Assembly: GCF_900465315.1 (NCBI RefSeq)
Contig: NZ_UBIX01000007.1
From: Asaia bogorensis_B
Lineage (GTDB): Bacteria > Pseudomonadota > Alphaproteobacteria > Acetobacterales > Acetobacteraceae
Reading direction: 5' to 3' (one strand)
Length of the DNA: 64,000 bases
Below the pieces are notes generated by a model. That model saw only the letters and a program-made list of their open reading frames with translations, did not search any database and was not told where the DNA came from. Below, one piece after another: positions 56,007 to 64,000 of the stretch; position 1 is the first letter of the stretch, and each line of letters begins with the position of its first letter. The position numbers and the translations under genes were made by a program.

Positions 56007-59000
56007 TCAATGAAAATCCCGCGCCTTCAATCTAGGTGCTACCGCCCCCTCCTCTGCCTCGGACACGGCAATAGAACGCATCATATTCGTAATATCCTCC
56101 AGACGCTGCATCACCACGTGAATGACCTCTCCTTCACGCTGGAGCGTTCCATGGCAGGCCACAGCGTTGACACCAATCACAATGCGACGCTGGGCTTCGG
56201 CCCGGTCTTTCCAGATGATGATATTGGCTGTGCCGGTTTCATCCTCCAGCGTCATGAACATCACGCCATGGGCCGTGCCCGGGCGCTGACGCATCAGAAC
56301 CAGCCCCGGCACCACCACGCGGCTGCCATCGCGCAACCGGCGCAGATCGGCACAGGTTACCATGCCTCGCTCAGCCAGTTGCGGACGCAGAAACGCCAGC
56401 GGGTGCTGGCGCAAGGTCAGGCCTAGCGTGTTGTAATCTTCCACAACCTCGCGACCCTCGCTCATGGGACGGGGGGCGTAATCAGGCTCGATCACTTCGG
56501 GGCCGGGGCGATTGAGCTTGCGATCGGCAGCGGCAAAAAGCGGCAGAACCGCATCCGCCAGCCCCTTGATGGCCCAGAGTGCGGCACGCCGATCAAGATC
56601 GAGGCTGCGAAAGACATCTGCTGCCGCCAGCGCCTCAAGCGCCGAGACAGGAATGGTAGCACGACGCCAGACATCATCGAGCGACTCATAGGCCGGAAAG
56701 CGATGGGCGATCAGTTTGGCCGCGTGATCGTTCGACAGGCCCTTCACAAAGCGGAAACCGAGACGCACGGCCAGTGTCCGCTTGCCCCGGTCAGGCTCAA
56801 GCACGCAATCCCAACGCGAGGCATTGATATCGATAGCGTGCACGGTTACGCCATGCTCGCGCGCGTCACGCACCACCTGAGCCGGAGCATAAAATCCCAT
56901 AGGCTGTGAATTGAGCAGGGCCGCACAAAACACATCAGGATGGTGGCATTTCAGATAATTCGAGACATAGGCCACAAGAGCAAAACTCGCCGCATGGCTT
57001 TCGGGAAAGCCATAGGACCCAAAGCCTTCAAGCTGGCGGAAGGTGCGTTCGGCAAATGCGCGATCATAATGATTGGCAACCATGCCCTCGATCAGCTTCG
57101 TTCTGAAATGCGAGACCCCGCCAGTGAACTTGAACGTCGCCATGGAGCGGCGCAGCTGATCGGCCTCACCGGGCGTAAAGCCAGCGCATTTGATGGCCAC
57201 CTGCATGGCCTGCTCCTGAAACAGGGGGACCCCCAGGGTCTTGCCAAGAATCTGTCTGAGTTCCGGCTGCGGGTAATCCGGCAGTTCGATCCCTTCGCGC
57301 CGTCGCAGATAGGGATGGACCATATCACCCTGGATGGGACCCGGGCGCACGATGGCCACCTGAATAACGAGATCATAGAACGTCCTGGGTTTGAGGCGCG
57401 GCAGCATGGACATCTGGGCGCGGCTCTCGATCTGGAATGTGCCCAGCGTGTCGGCACGGCGGATCATGGCATAGGTCGCGTCATCTTCAGGCGGTACCGA
57501 GCCCATATCGAGCTGGCGGATGCGATGCTCAGCCAGAAGCTCGAACCCCCGGCGCAGACATCCCAGCATGCCCAGACCCAGCACATCGACCTTCATGAAC
57601 TTGAGAATGTCAATATCGTCCTTATCCCAGACGATGATCTGCCGATCCTCCATTGCTGCAGGCTGAATGGGCACGAGTTCATCCAGCCGGTCGCGGGTCA
57701 GCACAAAGCCCCCCGGATGGGTGCCAAGCTGGCGTGGTATACCCACCAGTTCAGCAGCCACACGCAGAGTCAGCGCCAGGCGTCGATCTGACAGATTGAG
57801 GTTCAGCTCCGCCGCACGCGCCTTGAGCTGTTCCGGATCCCCCAGTGACGAAGCAAGATATTTCGAGAGCAGACCCAGCAGATCCTCGCTCAACCCCAGC
57901 ACCTTGCCCGTCTCGCGCAAGGCCCCCTTGGGGCGATAGCGCATGAGCGTGGCACACAACGCCGCATGGCTACGGCCGTAGCGGCGATAGATCCACTGAA
58001 TGATTTCCTCGCGCCGGTCGCTTTCGAAATCCACATCGATATCGGGGGGCTCACGACGCTCTGCGGAAATGAACCGCTCGAACAGAAGGCCGGAACGCAC
58101 GGGGTCAATCGCCGTAATACCCAGCACATAGCAGATGGCGGAATTGGCGGCAGAGCCACGCCCCTGACAGACAATATCGAGCGCACGCGCCTGATGCACG
58201 ATGCTGTGCACGGTCAGAAAATAGGGCGCGTAATCAAGCGAGCCGATCAAGGCGAGTTCATGGGCGATCTGTTGCCTGACCGCATCCGTCACACCGGCAG
58301 GATAACGCCTTGGCAGGGCCTCCTGCACCAGACGGGTAAGGGTCTGCTGCGGCGTCTCATCCGGCCGGTCAGTCTCCTGCGGATACTGGTAGCAAAGATC
58401 ATCCATCGAAAAGCAGCAATGCGCTTCGATCTCGGCCACGCGAACCAGTGCCTCGGGAAAAGCCTCATAAAGCTGCGCCACAGCACCGGGCGTCTTGAGG
58501 GCCCTGTCACCATGATTTTCACGCCGCTCCCCCAGCGTATCGAGCGTACAGTTCTCACGAATGGCGGTCACGACATCCTGCAACACATGGCAGCGCGCCT
58601 CGTGATAGAGCACATCGCCCGTCACCACGGCGGCTACGCCACAGGAGGCGGCCAGTGTCTCCAGCGCCCGCAGGCGCAGCAGGTCACCCGGGGCATTGCG
58701 ATGCGAAAGCCCGCCATAAACTGGCTGGCTATTGGCCGCACCGATCCGGGCCAGATGCTGAAACTGCTGCTGTGCCTGGGCATCGGGCTGATCGGGCAGC
58801 AGAACCAGAACAAGCCCCCGTGCCCCCTGAAGCAGATCTCCCCAGTCGAGCGAAAAGACGTCCCGCGCACCCCGGCGGTGCCCAAGCGTCAACAGGCGGC
58901 AAAGCGCCCCCCACCCCGCACGATCAACAGGATAGGCCAGAAGGGTCGAGCCATCGAGCAGATCGAGCCGACAGCCCGGCAACAGCCTTACACCGCTCTG

Positions 59001-59162
59001 ACGCGCGGCATCATGGGCGCGCACCATGCCGGCCACCGAATGGCGGTCGGTCAGCGCGAGCGCCCGGTGCCCCTGGGCCTGGGCGACAGAAAACAGGTCA
59101 TGCGGCGCACTTACGCCACGCAGAAAGGAATAATAGGACGTGACATGAAGCGGCGTGGTCAT
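56007..59162 (-). CDS. dnaE2: Error-prone DNA polymerase III alpha subunit
   Basis: The 1051-residue protein has an N-terminal PHP domain (LRGVSAPHDLFSVAQAQGHR, ALTDRHSVAGMV), the polymerase core with catalytic Asp residues in PDIDVDFESDRREEII, an HhH and OB-fold C-terminus (GTANIIIWKDRAEAQRR). It is shorter than replicative DnaE, as expected for DnaE2. It performs SOS-induced translesion synthesis with ImuA and ImuB. Its ATG overlaps the stop of the 87-residue gene upstream by 4 nt. Confidence 0.95.
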   Translation of the reverse strand: MTTPLHVTSYYSFLRGVSAPHDLFSVAQAQGHRALALTDRHSVAGMVRAHDAARQSGVRLLPGCRLDLLDGSTLLAYPVDRAGWGALCRLLTLGHRRGARDVFSLDWGDLLQGARGLVLVLLPDQPDAQAQQQFQHLARIGAANSQPVYGGLSHRNAPGDLLRLRALETLAASCGVAAVVTGDVLYHEARCHVLQDVVTAIRENCTLDTLGERRENHGDRALKTPGAVAQLYEAFPEALVRVAEIEAHCCFSMDDLCYQYPQETDRPDETPQQTLTRLVQEALPRRYPAGVTDAVRQQIAHELALIGSLDYAPYFLTVHSIVHQARALDIVCQGRGSAANSAICYVLGITAIDPVRSGLLFERFISAERREPPDIDVDFESDRREEIIQWIYRRYGRSHAALCATLMRYRPKGALRETGKVLGLSEDLLGLLSKYLASSLGDPEQLKARAAELNLNLSDRRLALTLRVAAELVGIPRQLGTHPGGFVLTRDRLDELVPIQPAAMEDRQIIVWDKDDIDILKFMKVDVLGLGMLGCLRRGFELLAEHRIRQLDMGSVPPEDDATYAMIRRADTLGTFQIESRAQMSMLPRLKPRTFYDLVIQVAIVRPGPIQGDMVHPYLRRREGIELPDYPQPELRQILGKTLGVPLFQEQAMQVAIKCAGFTPGEADQLRRSMATFKFTGGVSHFRTKLIEGMVANHYDRAFAERTFRQLEGFGSYGFPESHAASFALVAYVSNYLKCHHPDVFCAALLNSQPMGFYAPAQVVRDAREHGVTVHAIDINASRWDCVLEPDRGKRTLAVRLGFRFVKGLSNDHAAKLIAHRFPAYESLDDVWRRATIPVSALEALAAADVFRSLDLDRRAALWAIKGLADAVLPLFAAADRKLNRPGPEVIEPDYAPRPMSEGREVVEDYNTLGLTLRQHPLAFLRPQLAERGMVTCADLRRLRDGSRVVVPGLVLMRQRPGTAHGVMFMTLEDETGTANIIIWKDRAEAQRRIVIGVNAVACHGTLQREGEVIHVVMQRLEDITNMMRSIAVSEAEEGAVAPRLKARDFH

Positions 59163-59422
59163 GCCTTCTCGCCTCTCGCCCTGTCATTGGGATGATGATG
59201 CCCGCTCGTATCATGCGCTACGGCATCGGCACGTTTCATGAGTACGAAACCGCAGCGCGCCAGATGCGCCACCAGCCGCTCGGCCACGAGGGTCGCCATC
59301 AGTTCATCAGCATCATGAACACGCCGACGCCCATCAAAACGCAGGGCATGGGTGAGGGCCTCCGCAATCTCGCGAGGCTCGGCAGGACGCATGGCCGGAG
59401 GAGAGGCAAAATCCTGTGTCAT
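59159..59422 (-). CDS. Small uncharacterised protein between imuB and dnaE2
   Basis: An 87-residue ORF in register with both neighbours: its ATG (59422) overlaps the imuB stop as TGATG, and its stop overlaps the dnaE2 ATG. The middle (ALRFDGRRRVHDADELMATL, VAERLVAHLARCGFVLMKR) looks like a folded helical domain; the end is charged and His-rich. I do not recognise a named family. The tight coupling implies a real gene in the SOS cassette. An alternative start at 59446 would overlap imuB. Confidence 0.75.
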   Translation of the reverse strand: MTQDFASPPAMRPAEPREIAEALTHALRFDGRRRVHDADELMATLVAERLVAHLARCGFVLMKRADAVAHDTSGHHHPNDRARGEKA

Positions 59423-60981
59423 CAGAACAGCCCGTGGACGAACCACGCCCCGTCACCCGACCAGGGATGCTGACCGTCCCCCCGACGAAACAGCCAGAAG
59501 CGATCGCCTTGCTCGGTTTCCACAATCCAGTAATCGCGTATGGCCCCTGCCTGCGCGGGATGCTGCCACCAGGCACCGTGTAGCCGCTCCGGCCCATCAG
59601 CCCCGCAAACACGCAGTTTCTGCCCTTGCCAGACAAAGCCCTGAGGCGCGTCGTGGTCCGTCAGTTCTGGCGCGGCGATAGCGCGTGGCGGTGCAAAAAG
59701 CCGGGTTGGTCGCGGCCAATGTGAGCGCCGTGAAGCGCCTTCCAACGACGAAACAGGCGCAAGACCTTGGGTCTGGGCCATCTCGGGGAAGGGTGAATCG
59801 GTTTCCGCCAGATGATAGATCGCTCGCAAACCCGGCTTGTTGCGTAATCGTTCTGCCAGAACCACCAGAGACTCTCCTGCCGGGGGATGACCTGCCTGAA
59901 GAAGCCCGCCCGCTCCTGTGGAGGACTCCGGTAACATGGCTCTCTCTGTCACCGGCGAACGGAGTTGGGCGTGACCCACATGCAGGCTCATGACTTCGAT
60001 GCCAAACCCTGGATCGATTGTCTCGATACGCTCCTGAAGCAGGCGGGACAGGCGCATGGCCTCGTTAACAGGCTCGGCCGTTCCCACACGCACTGCCTGA
60101 ACCACGTCATCCACGCGATGGCAAAGCAGATCGACCCGACGCGCGCCAAGGCCCCTCTTCTGCAAAAGGGTCGCGATATCCTGACACAGGACGTCCATGA
60201 CCTGCGCGATGCTTTCGGCCGTGCCGATTGGTTCCATCAGATGGCGCTTCACGCTCAGGGCTGTTGCAGGCTGATCGAAATCCAGAGCTTCTTTCTGGTG
60301 GCCAAGCGCCTGATCAAGACGACAAAGCACCGCCTTACCGAAGCGGCGCGTCAGCGCAGCACGTGGCACGGCACGCAGATCCGCCACACGGCTAATTCCC
60401 AGAAGACCAAGCCGCGACTGTTCCTCGTCATCAAGCCGCAAGGCAGCGACGGGCAAGGTGTCGAGTGCTGTAGCCACACTGCCAGAGGGGATACAAAGCA
60501 GATCCTTTGCGCCGAAACGTGCCAGAGCATGGGCCGCTCCAGCCGTATCCGCCAAAGCCGCACGAACGGCATGCCCCTGCGCCATCAGCCTGTCCCTTAC
60601 GGTTTCCAGCATGGCGACCTCACCCCCGAAAAGATGAGCGCATCCCGTGCTGTCGATCCACAGACCATCTGGCGGATCAACCGCGACAAGGGGGGAGAAG
60701 CATCGGCACCATGATGCCAGCCTGTGCAAGGCGCGCGCATCGGCTGCGGGCGTAACGGGATGCGCGGCCAGATCCGGCACAAGACTGCGTGCCATGGCCA
60801 GAAACTGACCTTTCTCCACCCCGCAATCCCGGGCCGGTTGATTGACCGCCATGATTTTCCGGCTCTGGCCCTCACGACCATAAAGGGCCAGAGGTCTGGC
60901 GGGGTCGGCTTCGGGATGCCTCTTGTGCCAGAGTGTCGTGTGCCAGTGGGGCAGCCACAGGGAAAGAAGCCGACGCATCAT
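59422..60981 (-). CDS. imuB: ImuB, Y-family polymerase-like protein
   Basis: The 519-residue product begins RRLLSLWLPHWHTTLWHKRH, matching ImuB N-termini and lacking the first catalytic Asp of active Y-family polymerases, so it is likely an inactive adaptor linking the clamp to DnaE2. DGLWIDSTGCAHLFGGE is the second palm region. The open frame extends to 61254, but ATG 60981 (or 60978) fits the family start. It overlaps imuA by 110 nt in another frame. Confidence 0.9.
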   Translation of the reverse strand: MMRRLLSLWLPHWHTTLWHKRHPEADPARPLALYGREGQSRKIMAVNQPARDCGVEKGQFLAMARSLVPDLAAHPVTPAADARALHRLASWCRCFSPLVAVDPPDGLWIDSTGCAHLFGGEVAMLETVRDRLMAQGHAVRAALADTAGAAHALARFGAKDLLCIPSGSVATALDTLPVAALRLDDEEQSRLGLLGISRVADLRAVPRAALTRRFGKAVLCRLDQALGHQKEALDFDQPATALSVKRHLMEPIGTAESIAQVMDVLCQDIATLLQKRGLGARRVDLLCHRVDDVVQAVRVGTAEPVNEAMRLSRLLQERIETIDPGFGIEVMSLHVGHAQLRSPVTERAMLPESSTGAGGLLQAGHPPAGESLVVLAERLRNKPGLRAIYHLAETDSPFPEMAQTQGLAPVSSLEGASRRSHWPRPTRLFAPPRAIAAPELTDHDAPQGFVWQGQKLRVCGADGPERLHGAWWQHPAQAGAIRDYWIVETEQGDRFWLFRRGDGQHPWSGDGAWFVHGLF

Positions 60982-61702
60982 GGTCTGTACCGACCCTCCA
61001 GAACAGGGCATCACCCCCACGACGTCGCAAAAGGGAAAGGGACAGCCCCCCCGAAGCAGAGGGAAAAGAGCGCAGCCCCACCCTGACCGCATCGGCACGC
61101 GCAGGGCCGATGCGCCAGCGCGTCCAGCAGGAATTGGGCGAAAGAGGCTGTGCATGACGATGCACGACAAACCCGGTGACCATTGTCTTTTCTGCCGCCA
61201 GATGCAGGCGACGCGAGGCTGTAAGGGATAACGGTTCAGGCAGATCAGCCACAACGGCTGTTACCCCTCTGGTGCGCAGCACATCTTCCATCGTACCAAC
61301 CAGGCGCGCAGCTTCGACCTCAACACAGAGCAGCCGCGCGCCATCCAGCCCGGCATCACGCAGCCCCGCCAGGACCAGCACGGAGCCACCAGCCCTTCCC
61401 TGTGCTGCTCCGCGATGCTCGATGGGGTTTTTCTCGGAGAAGGCAGGCACAAGCCAGATGACAGGCCCCGCACTTCGCGCCAGAATCTGCGCTATGAAAC
61501 GCGTCGGGCGGGCGCAAAGCACCTGATCATGCCCCTCCCCCAGAAACTCATGCACAGCCCCTCGACGCAGCCCACCCTTGAGCGCCTCGTCAACGGCAGC
61601 CATGCCCGTCTGTAGGTAAAGCGCTGCAAAACCGCGCTGATAACGCTGCTCAATCTGCACGATACTGTCGCGCAACATAGCCAACCCTGCGTTCTCTCTC
61701 AT
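60872..61702 (-). CDS. imuA: ImuA, RecA-like mutagenesis protein
   Basis: The 276-residue product has the ImuA/SulA-like RecA core (MAAVDEALKGGLRRGAVHEF, LVPAFSEKNPIEHR) and acts with ImuB and DnaE2 in damage-induced mutagenesis. ATG 61702 has GGAGG 7 nt upstream. The LexA box lies at 61735-61749, just upstream. The C-terminal about 35 residues, encoded in the overlap with imuB, are low complexity and are probably poorly conserved. Confidence 0.9.
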   Translation of the reverse strand: MRENAGLAMLRDSIVQIEQRYQRGFAALYLQTGMAAVDEALKGGLRRGAVHEFLGEGHDQVLCARPTRFIAQILARSAGPVIWLVPAFSEKNPIEHRGAAQGRAGGSVLVLAGLRDAGLDGARLLCVEVEAARLVGTMEDVLRTRGVTAVVADLPEPLSLTASRRLHLAAEKTMVTGFVVHRHAQPLSPNSCWTRWRIGPARADAVRVGLRSFPSASGGLSLSLLRRRGGDALFWRVGTDHDASASFPVAAPLAHDTLAQEASRSRPRQTSGPLWS

Positions 61703-61734
61703 GACAGCCCTCCTTCATTGCGCCCCTAACATGA

Positions 61735-61749
61735 GAACAAATGAAGAAC
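61735..61749. promoter_or_regulatory. LexA (SOS) box
   Basis: GAAC-AAATGAA-GAAC (GTTC-N7-GTTC on the imuA strand) is the alphaproteobacterial LexA consensus, 33 bp upstream of the imuA ATG. It places imuA-imuB-ORF-dnaE2 under SOS control. Confidence 0.92.
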
Positions 61750-61832
61750 AACGGGATTGGTTGCTAAACTGGCAGCTGGTGAGTGGCTGAACCGGCCGAT
61801 CAAGAAACAGGTTATTTTTTTAAATCAGGGAT

Positions 61833-62654
61833 TTGACTACCGCAGGCAAAAACGGTCGCGCTTTGAGCGCAATTTTTTTTAATGTAACAAGATTGGAGCA
61901 ACTCGCTCCGGCCAAAATTCTTGAAGATCTCAAGCAGCTAACAAAGGACCGGAGTCGCGTGATCACTGTCTATCTTTGGGTTATCCTCAAGCTCGTGATC
62001 GGGTTTTCCCTTATCATCACCTATCTGAATGTCACCGGGCGCAATCAGATTGCCATGATGTCGGCGGTCGATCTGGTTGGTAACTTCATACTGGGCGGCG
62101 TTGTCGGAGGTATTCTCTACAACGACAAACTACCCATCCTGCATTATATCGCCCTGCTTATCCTGTGCATTCTGCTCATGGCGCTTTTCAACTATCTCTC
62201 ACGCAAAATCCCTGATCTGAGAAAGCGTACGATAGGCGAACCGATCACCCTGATCCGTAATGGCGTCTTTCTCATCGAGAACTTCAATGAGAATGCGAGC
62301 CGTATCGACCTCAAGGATGTCGCAACAGCTCTGCGGATGCAGAACATCTTCAGCTTCGATGATATCGATTTTGCCCAGATCGAGACGACAGGCCATGTCA
62401 GCGTCATCATGAAGGAGGAAACCAAGAAACCCGCCCAGTTCCTGATTCATCGCGGTGAAATTCTGGAGAAAGAACTGGAAGCGCTCAAGCGCTCGAAAGT
62501 ATGGCTCATAGCGATACTGTCGCGCCGCGGACTGGCTGATCTCGAAAAGATCTTTCTGGCAGAGTGGGTTGGCGATCATCTGCTGGTGGTGACAACGGAT
62601 GGCGTCGTTCACACCGATCTTCAAACCGCCGACAGTCTGACCAGCACTACCTGA
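61833..62654 (+). CDS. DUF421 family membrane protein (YetF-like)
   Basis: The product has membrane helices at about 43-64, 75-94 and 101-118 of the 273-residue frame, then a soluble DUF421 domain (GEPITLIRNGVFLIENFNEN and FSFDDIDFAQIETTG). YetF-type proteins act at the membrane, some in spore germination; the role here is unknown. The frame begins with TTG 61833 and lacks an in-frame ATG; GTG 61959, with GGAG 5 nt upstream, would remove the atypical N-terminal 42 residues and is the better start candidate. Confidence 0.85.
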   Translation: MTTAGKNGRALSAIFFNVTRLEQLAPAKILEDLKQLTKDRSRVITVYLWVILKLVIGFSLIITYLNVTGRNQIAMMSAVDLVGNFILGGVVGGILYNDKLPILHYIALLILCILLMALFNYLSRKIPDLRKRTIGEPITLIRNGVFLIENFNENASRIDLKDVATALRMQNIFSFDDIDFAQIETTGHVSVIMKEETKKPAQFLIHRGEILEKELEALKRSKVWLIAILSRRGLADLEKIFLAEWVGDHLLVVTTDGVVHTDLQTADSLTSTT

Positions 62655-62761
62655 TTGGCCCCGTACAAGACCACACCATGCAAGCCAACCGAACAAGACG
62701 CGAAAAAGAGATTTGAATTTGGCCTTATATGCACGCAGAACGCTGCAAGTAATCGGGCGTC

Positions 62762-62783
62762 CATAACCCCGATCGTGGTTATG
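62762..62783. repeat. Inverted repeat upstream of the glycosyltransferase
   Basis: CATAACC-N8-GGTTATG, 44 bp before the glycosyltransferase ATG. It could be an operator or a terminator of the DUF421 gene; no T-run follows. Confidence 0.4.
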
Positions 62784-62827
62784 AGGGGCAAGGCAGCATT
62801 GGAAGACACGCTTTGCACAGGGGGCTG

Positions 62828-63658
62828 ATGACAGTTCAGGACATGAAACCGGGCGACGTAACATCACTGCCTCCTGCCTTGCATCGCGTTAGCGAGGGGG
62901 ATCGTATGGCCTGTTTCGACCTTCTGGCAGAGGGGGTCGACAGTCACTGGCTCAAGGTCGTTCCACCCGGGCAAGATAACGGGTTACCTTCATCCATTCC
63001 GTACCGGATTATCCAGTATTGGCATGCTGCAAACCCACCCGAGGATGTGCGGCGCAGCGTCGCAACAACCATAGCCATGAACCCTGAGTGCCAGCACGAG
63101 CTGGTTTGCGATGCCTCAGCACGCGCCTTCATGTATCAGGAACATGGCAATGAGGGCCTCAGACTTTTCGATTGCTGCTTTCATCCAGCCATGCGTGCCG
63201 ATTTCTGGCGTATTGCTGCTCTGTACAAACATGGGGGCATCTACATGGATGTCGACACATGTTCGCATGCACCGGTTACACGCATTGCGGCAGGGGCGGA
63301 TTTTTCCTGCCTGCTGACCTATTCGTTTGGGTCACCCTGGTGTGTCGATAACGACTTCATCATGACACAACCGAACCACCCCGTAATTGGCGCCATTCTG
63401 GAAGGGATCTTCGCAAACCTGACACGATACTGTCAGGTCGGCGATTTCGAAAATATCTGGGTTGAGACAGGGCCTGGTGTCACGACGATCGCTTCCATGC
63501 GTTGGCTATCGCGGATTGTGAATGATCAGCCCGTTGCTGGCGGCCATGGTGGTCTTGCGTTCAGGCATCACAACGCAATTGCAGAAGCTTTTGATGTGAT
63601 TGATATGGACTACAAGAAGACACGCCTTGGCAACTGGCGCAGGGCTGTCCCGAGCTGA
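62828..63658 (+). CDS. DXD-type sugar transferase (OCH1/capsular polysaccharide-like)
   Basis: The 276-residue product has the sugar-transferase core IPYRIIQYWHAANPPEDV, ADFWRIAALYKHGGIYMDVD with the DXD metal site, and a C-terminal GPGVTTIASM. It probably transfers a hexose to a glycan or lipid. ATG 62828 is placed just after AGGGGG; the upstream TTG 62813 is less likely. The cytoplasmic enzyme has no signal peptide and no obvious glycan neighbours. Confidence 0.85.
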   Translation: MTVQDMKPGDVTSLPPALHRVSEGDRMACFDLLAEGVDSHWLKVVPPGQDNGLPSSIPYRIIQYWHAANPPEDVRRSVATTIAMNPECQHELVCDASARAFMYQEHGNEGLRLFDCCFHPAMRADFWRIAALYKHGGIYMDVDTCSHAPVTRIAAGADFSCLLTYSFGSPWCVDNDFIMTQPNHPVIGAILEGIFANLTRYCQVGDFENIWVETGPGVTTIASMRWLSRIVNDQPVAGGHGGLAFRHHNAIAEAFDVIDMDYKKTRLGNWRRAVPS

Positions 63659-63750
63659 GTGATAGGCTTTTGTGCCCTGCCTGACATTCAGACACGCGTA
63701 CATACGCGTATTCTCTGTGAGAGAGCTGCGCTGTGCCTGGATTGTGTATT

Positions 63751-63758
63751 GGGGGGGG
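63751..63758 (+). repeat. Homopolymeric G8 tract
   Basis: Eight consecutive G on the plus strand (C8 on the transcribed minus strand) lie 6 bp past the tRNA-fMet 3' end. The tract may be prone to slippage, and may be a sequencing weak point. Confidence 0.95.
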
Positions 63759-63763
63759 TATTT

Positions 63764-63840
<77 letters not shown>

Positions 63841-63872
63841 TGGGTGGGGTGTTTTTGTGGGGTGGATCAGGG

Positions 63873-63990
63873 GACCTGGCGGCGACCGACTTTTCCGCAT
63901 CTTGAGATGCAGTATCATAGGCGCTGGGGCGTTTCACGGCCGAGTTCGGGATGGGATCGGGTGGAAGTCTCCCGCCATAGCCACCAGGTC
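63873..63990 (-). rRNA. rrf: 5S ribosomal RNA
   Basis: On the minus strand it starts GACCTGGTGGCTATGGCGGG and includes the conserved CCCGATCCCATCCCGAACTC, ending in CGCCAGGTC, whose ends pair. It is followed 32 nt later by tRNA-fMet, the usual order 23S-5S-tRNA-fMet; the 23S gene must lie past the right edge. Confidence 0.95.
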
Positions 63991-64000
63991 TTCTGATCCA

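Noticed and set aside
57966..59195. Plus-strand frame of 409 codons opposite dnaE2
   Set aside because: Antisense shadow of a conserved polymerase gene.

Overview
The window looks like chromosome of an acetic acid bacterium (Alphaproteobacteria, Acetobacteraceae); the genus cannot be fixed from sequence reading alone. Pointers are two secreted-type Hint-domain proteins, a cyoABCD quinol oxidase, an imuA-imuB-dnaE2 mutagenesis cassette behind an alphaproteobacterial LexA box (GAAC-N7-GAAC), an aerobic-type cobaltochelatase subunit CobN under a cobalamin riboswitch, and a ChvE/GguA/GguB sugar importer. Genes are GC-rich. Three intergenic stretches (about 19.3-19.7, 24.7-25.0 and 48.5-49.0 kb) are strikingly AT-rich.

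Layout. 0-1.2 kb: 5' part of an autotransporter-type O-heptosyltransferase gene running off the left edge. 1.5-7.4 kb: two divergent regulator/enzyme pairs (TetR with an SDR; TetR with an FAD monooxygenase), each with a clean palindrome between the genes, plus an exported DUF885 protein. 7.6-10.8 kb: Tat-exported phosphoesterase, then pabB-pabC for 4-aminobenzoate. 10.9-13.0 kb: cardiolipin synthase and a small exported protein. 13.2-17.2 kb: cyoABCD. 17.2-19.3 kb: strand-loop-strand repeat protein ending in a Hint domain. 19.8-24.4 kb: SDR, flavoprotein, M28 peptidase. 25.1-28.7 kb: two CDF metal exporters and a ClC antiporter. 28.8-36.1 kb: luciferase-like monooxygenase, GH15 hydrolase, OprB porin, TonB receptor. 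36.2-43.4 kb: cobalamin operon (DUF1636-cobW-cobN-cobB-phosphatase) led by a B12 riboswitch. 43.5-46.6 kb: two-component system and a lipoprotein. 47.0-48.5 kb: second Hint protein. 49.3-53.2 kb: chvE-gguA-gguB. 53.3-55.9 kb: outer-membrane protein, cyclophilin, TfoX-N protein. 56.0-61.7 kb: imuA-imuB-small ORF-dnaE2. 61.8-63.7 kb: DUF421 protein and a glycosyltransferase. 63.8-64.0 kb: tRNA-fMet and 5S rRNA, the distal end of an rRNA operon entering from the right edge.

How the parts connect. The most suggestive link is between the truncated heptosyltransferase and the repeat protein 16 kb away: enzymes of this family modify strand-loop-strand repeats, and this repeat protein ends in a Hint module instead of an autotransporter barrel. 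The second Hint protein shares the Hint module and an extra C-terminal domain, so a recurring Hint-plus-tail cassette on different N-termini is the best candidate here for an under-described system. The B12 operon may also feed the TonB receptor immediately downstream. The SOS cassette carries an uncharacterised 87-residue ORF locked between imuB and dnaE2 by overlapping start and stop codons.
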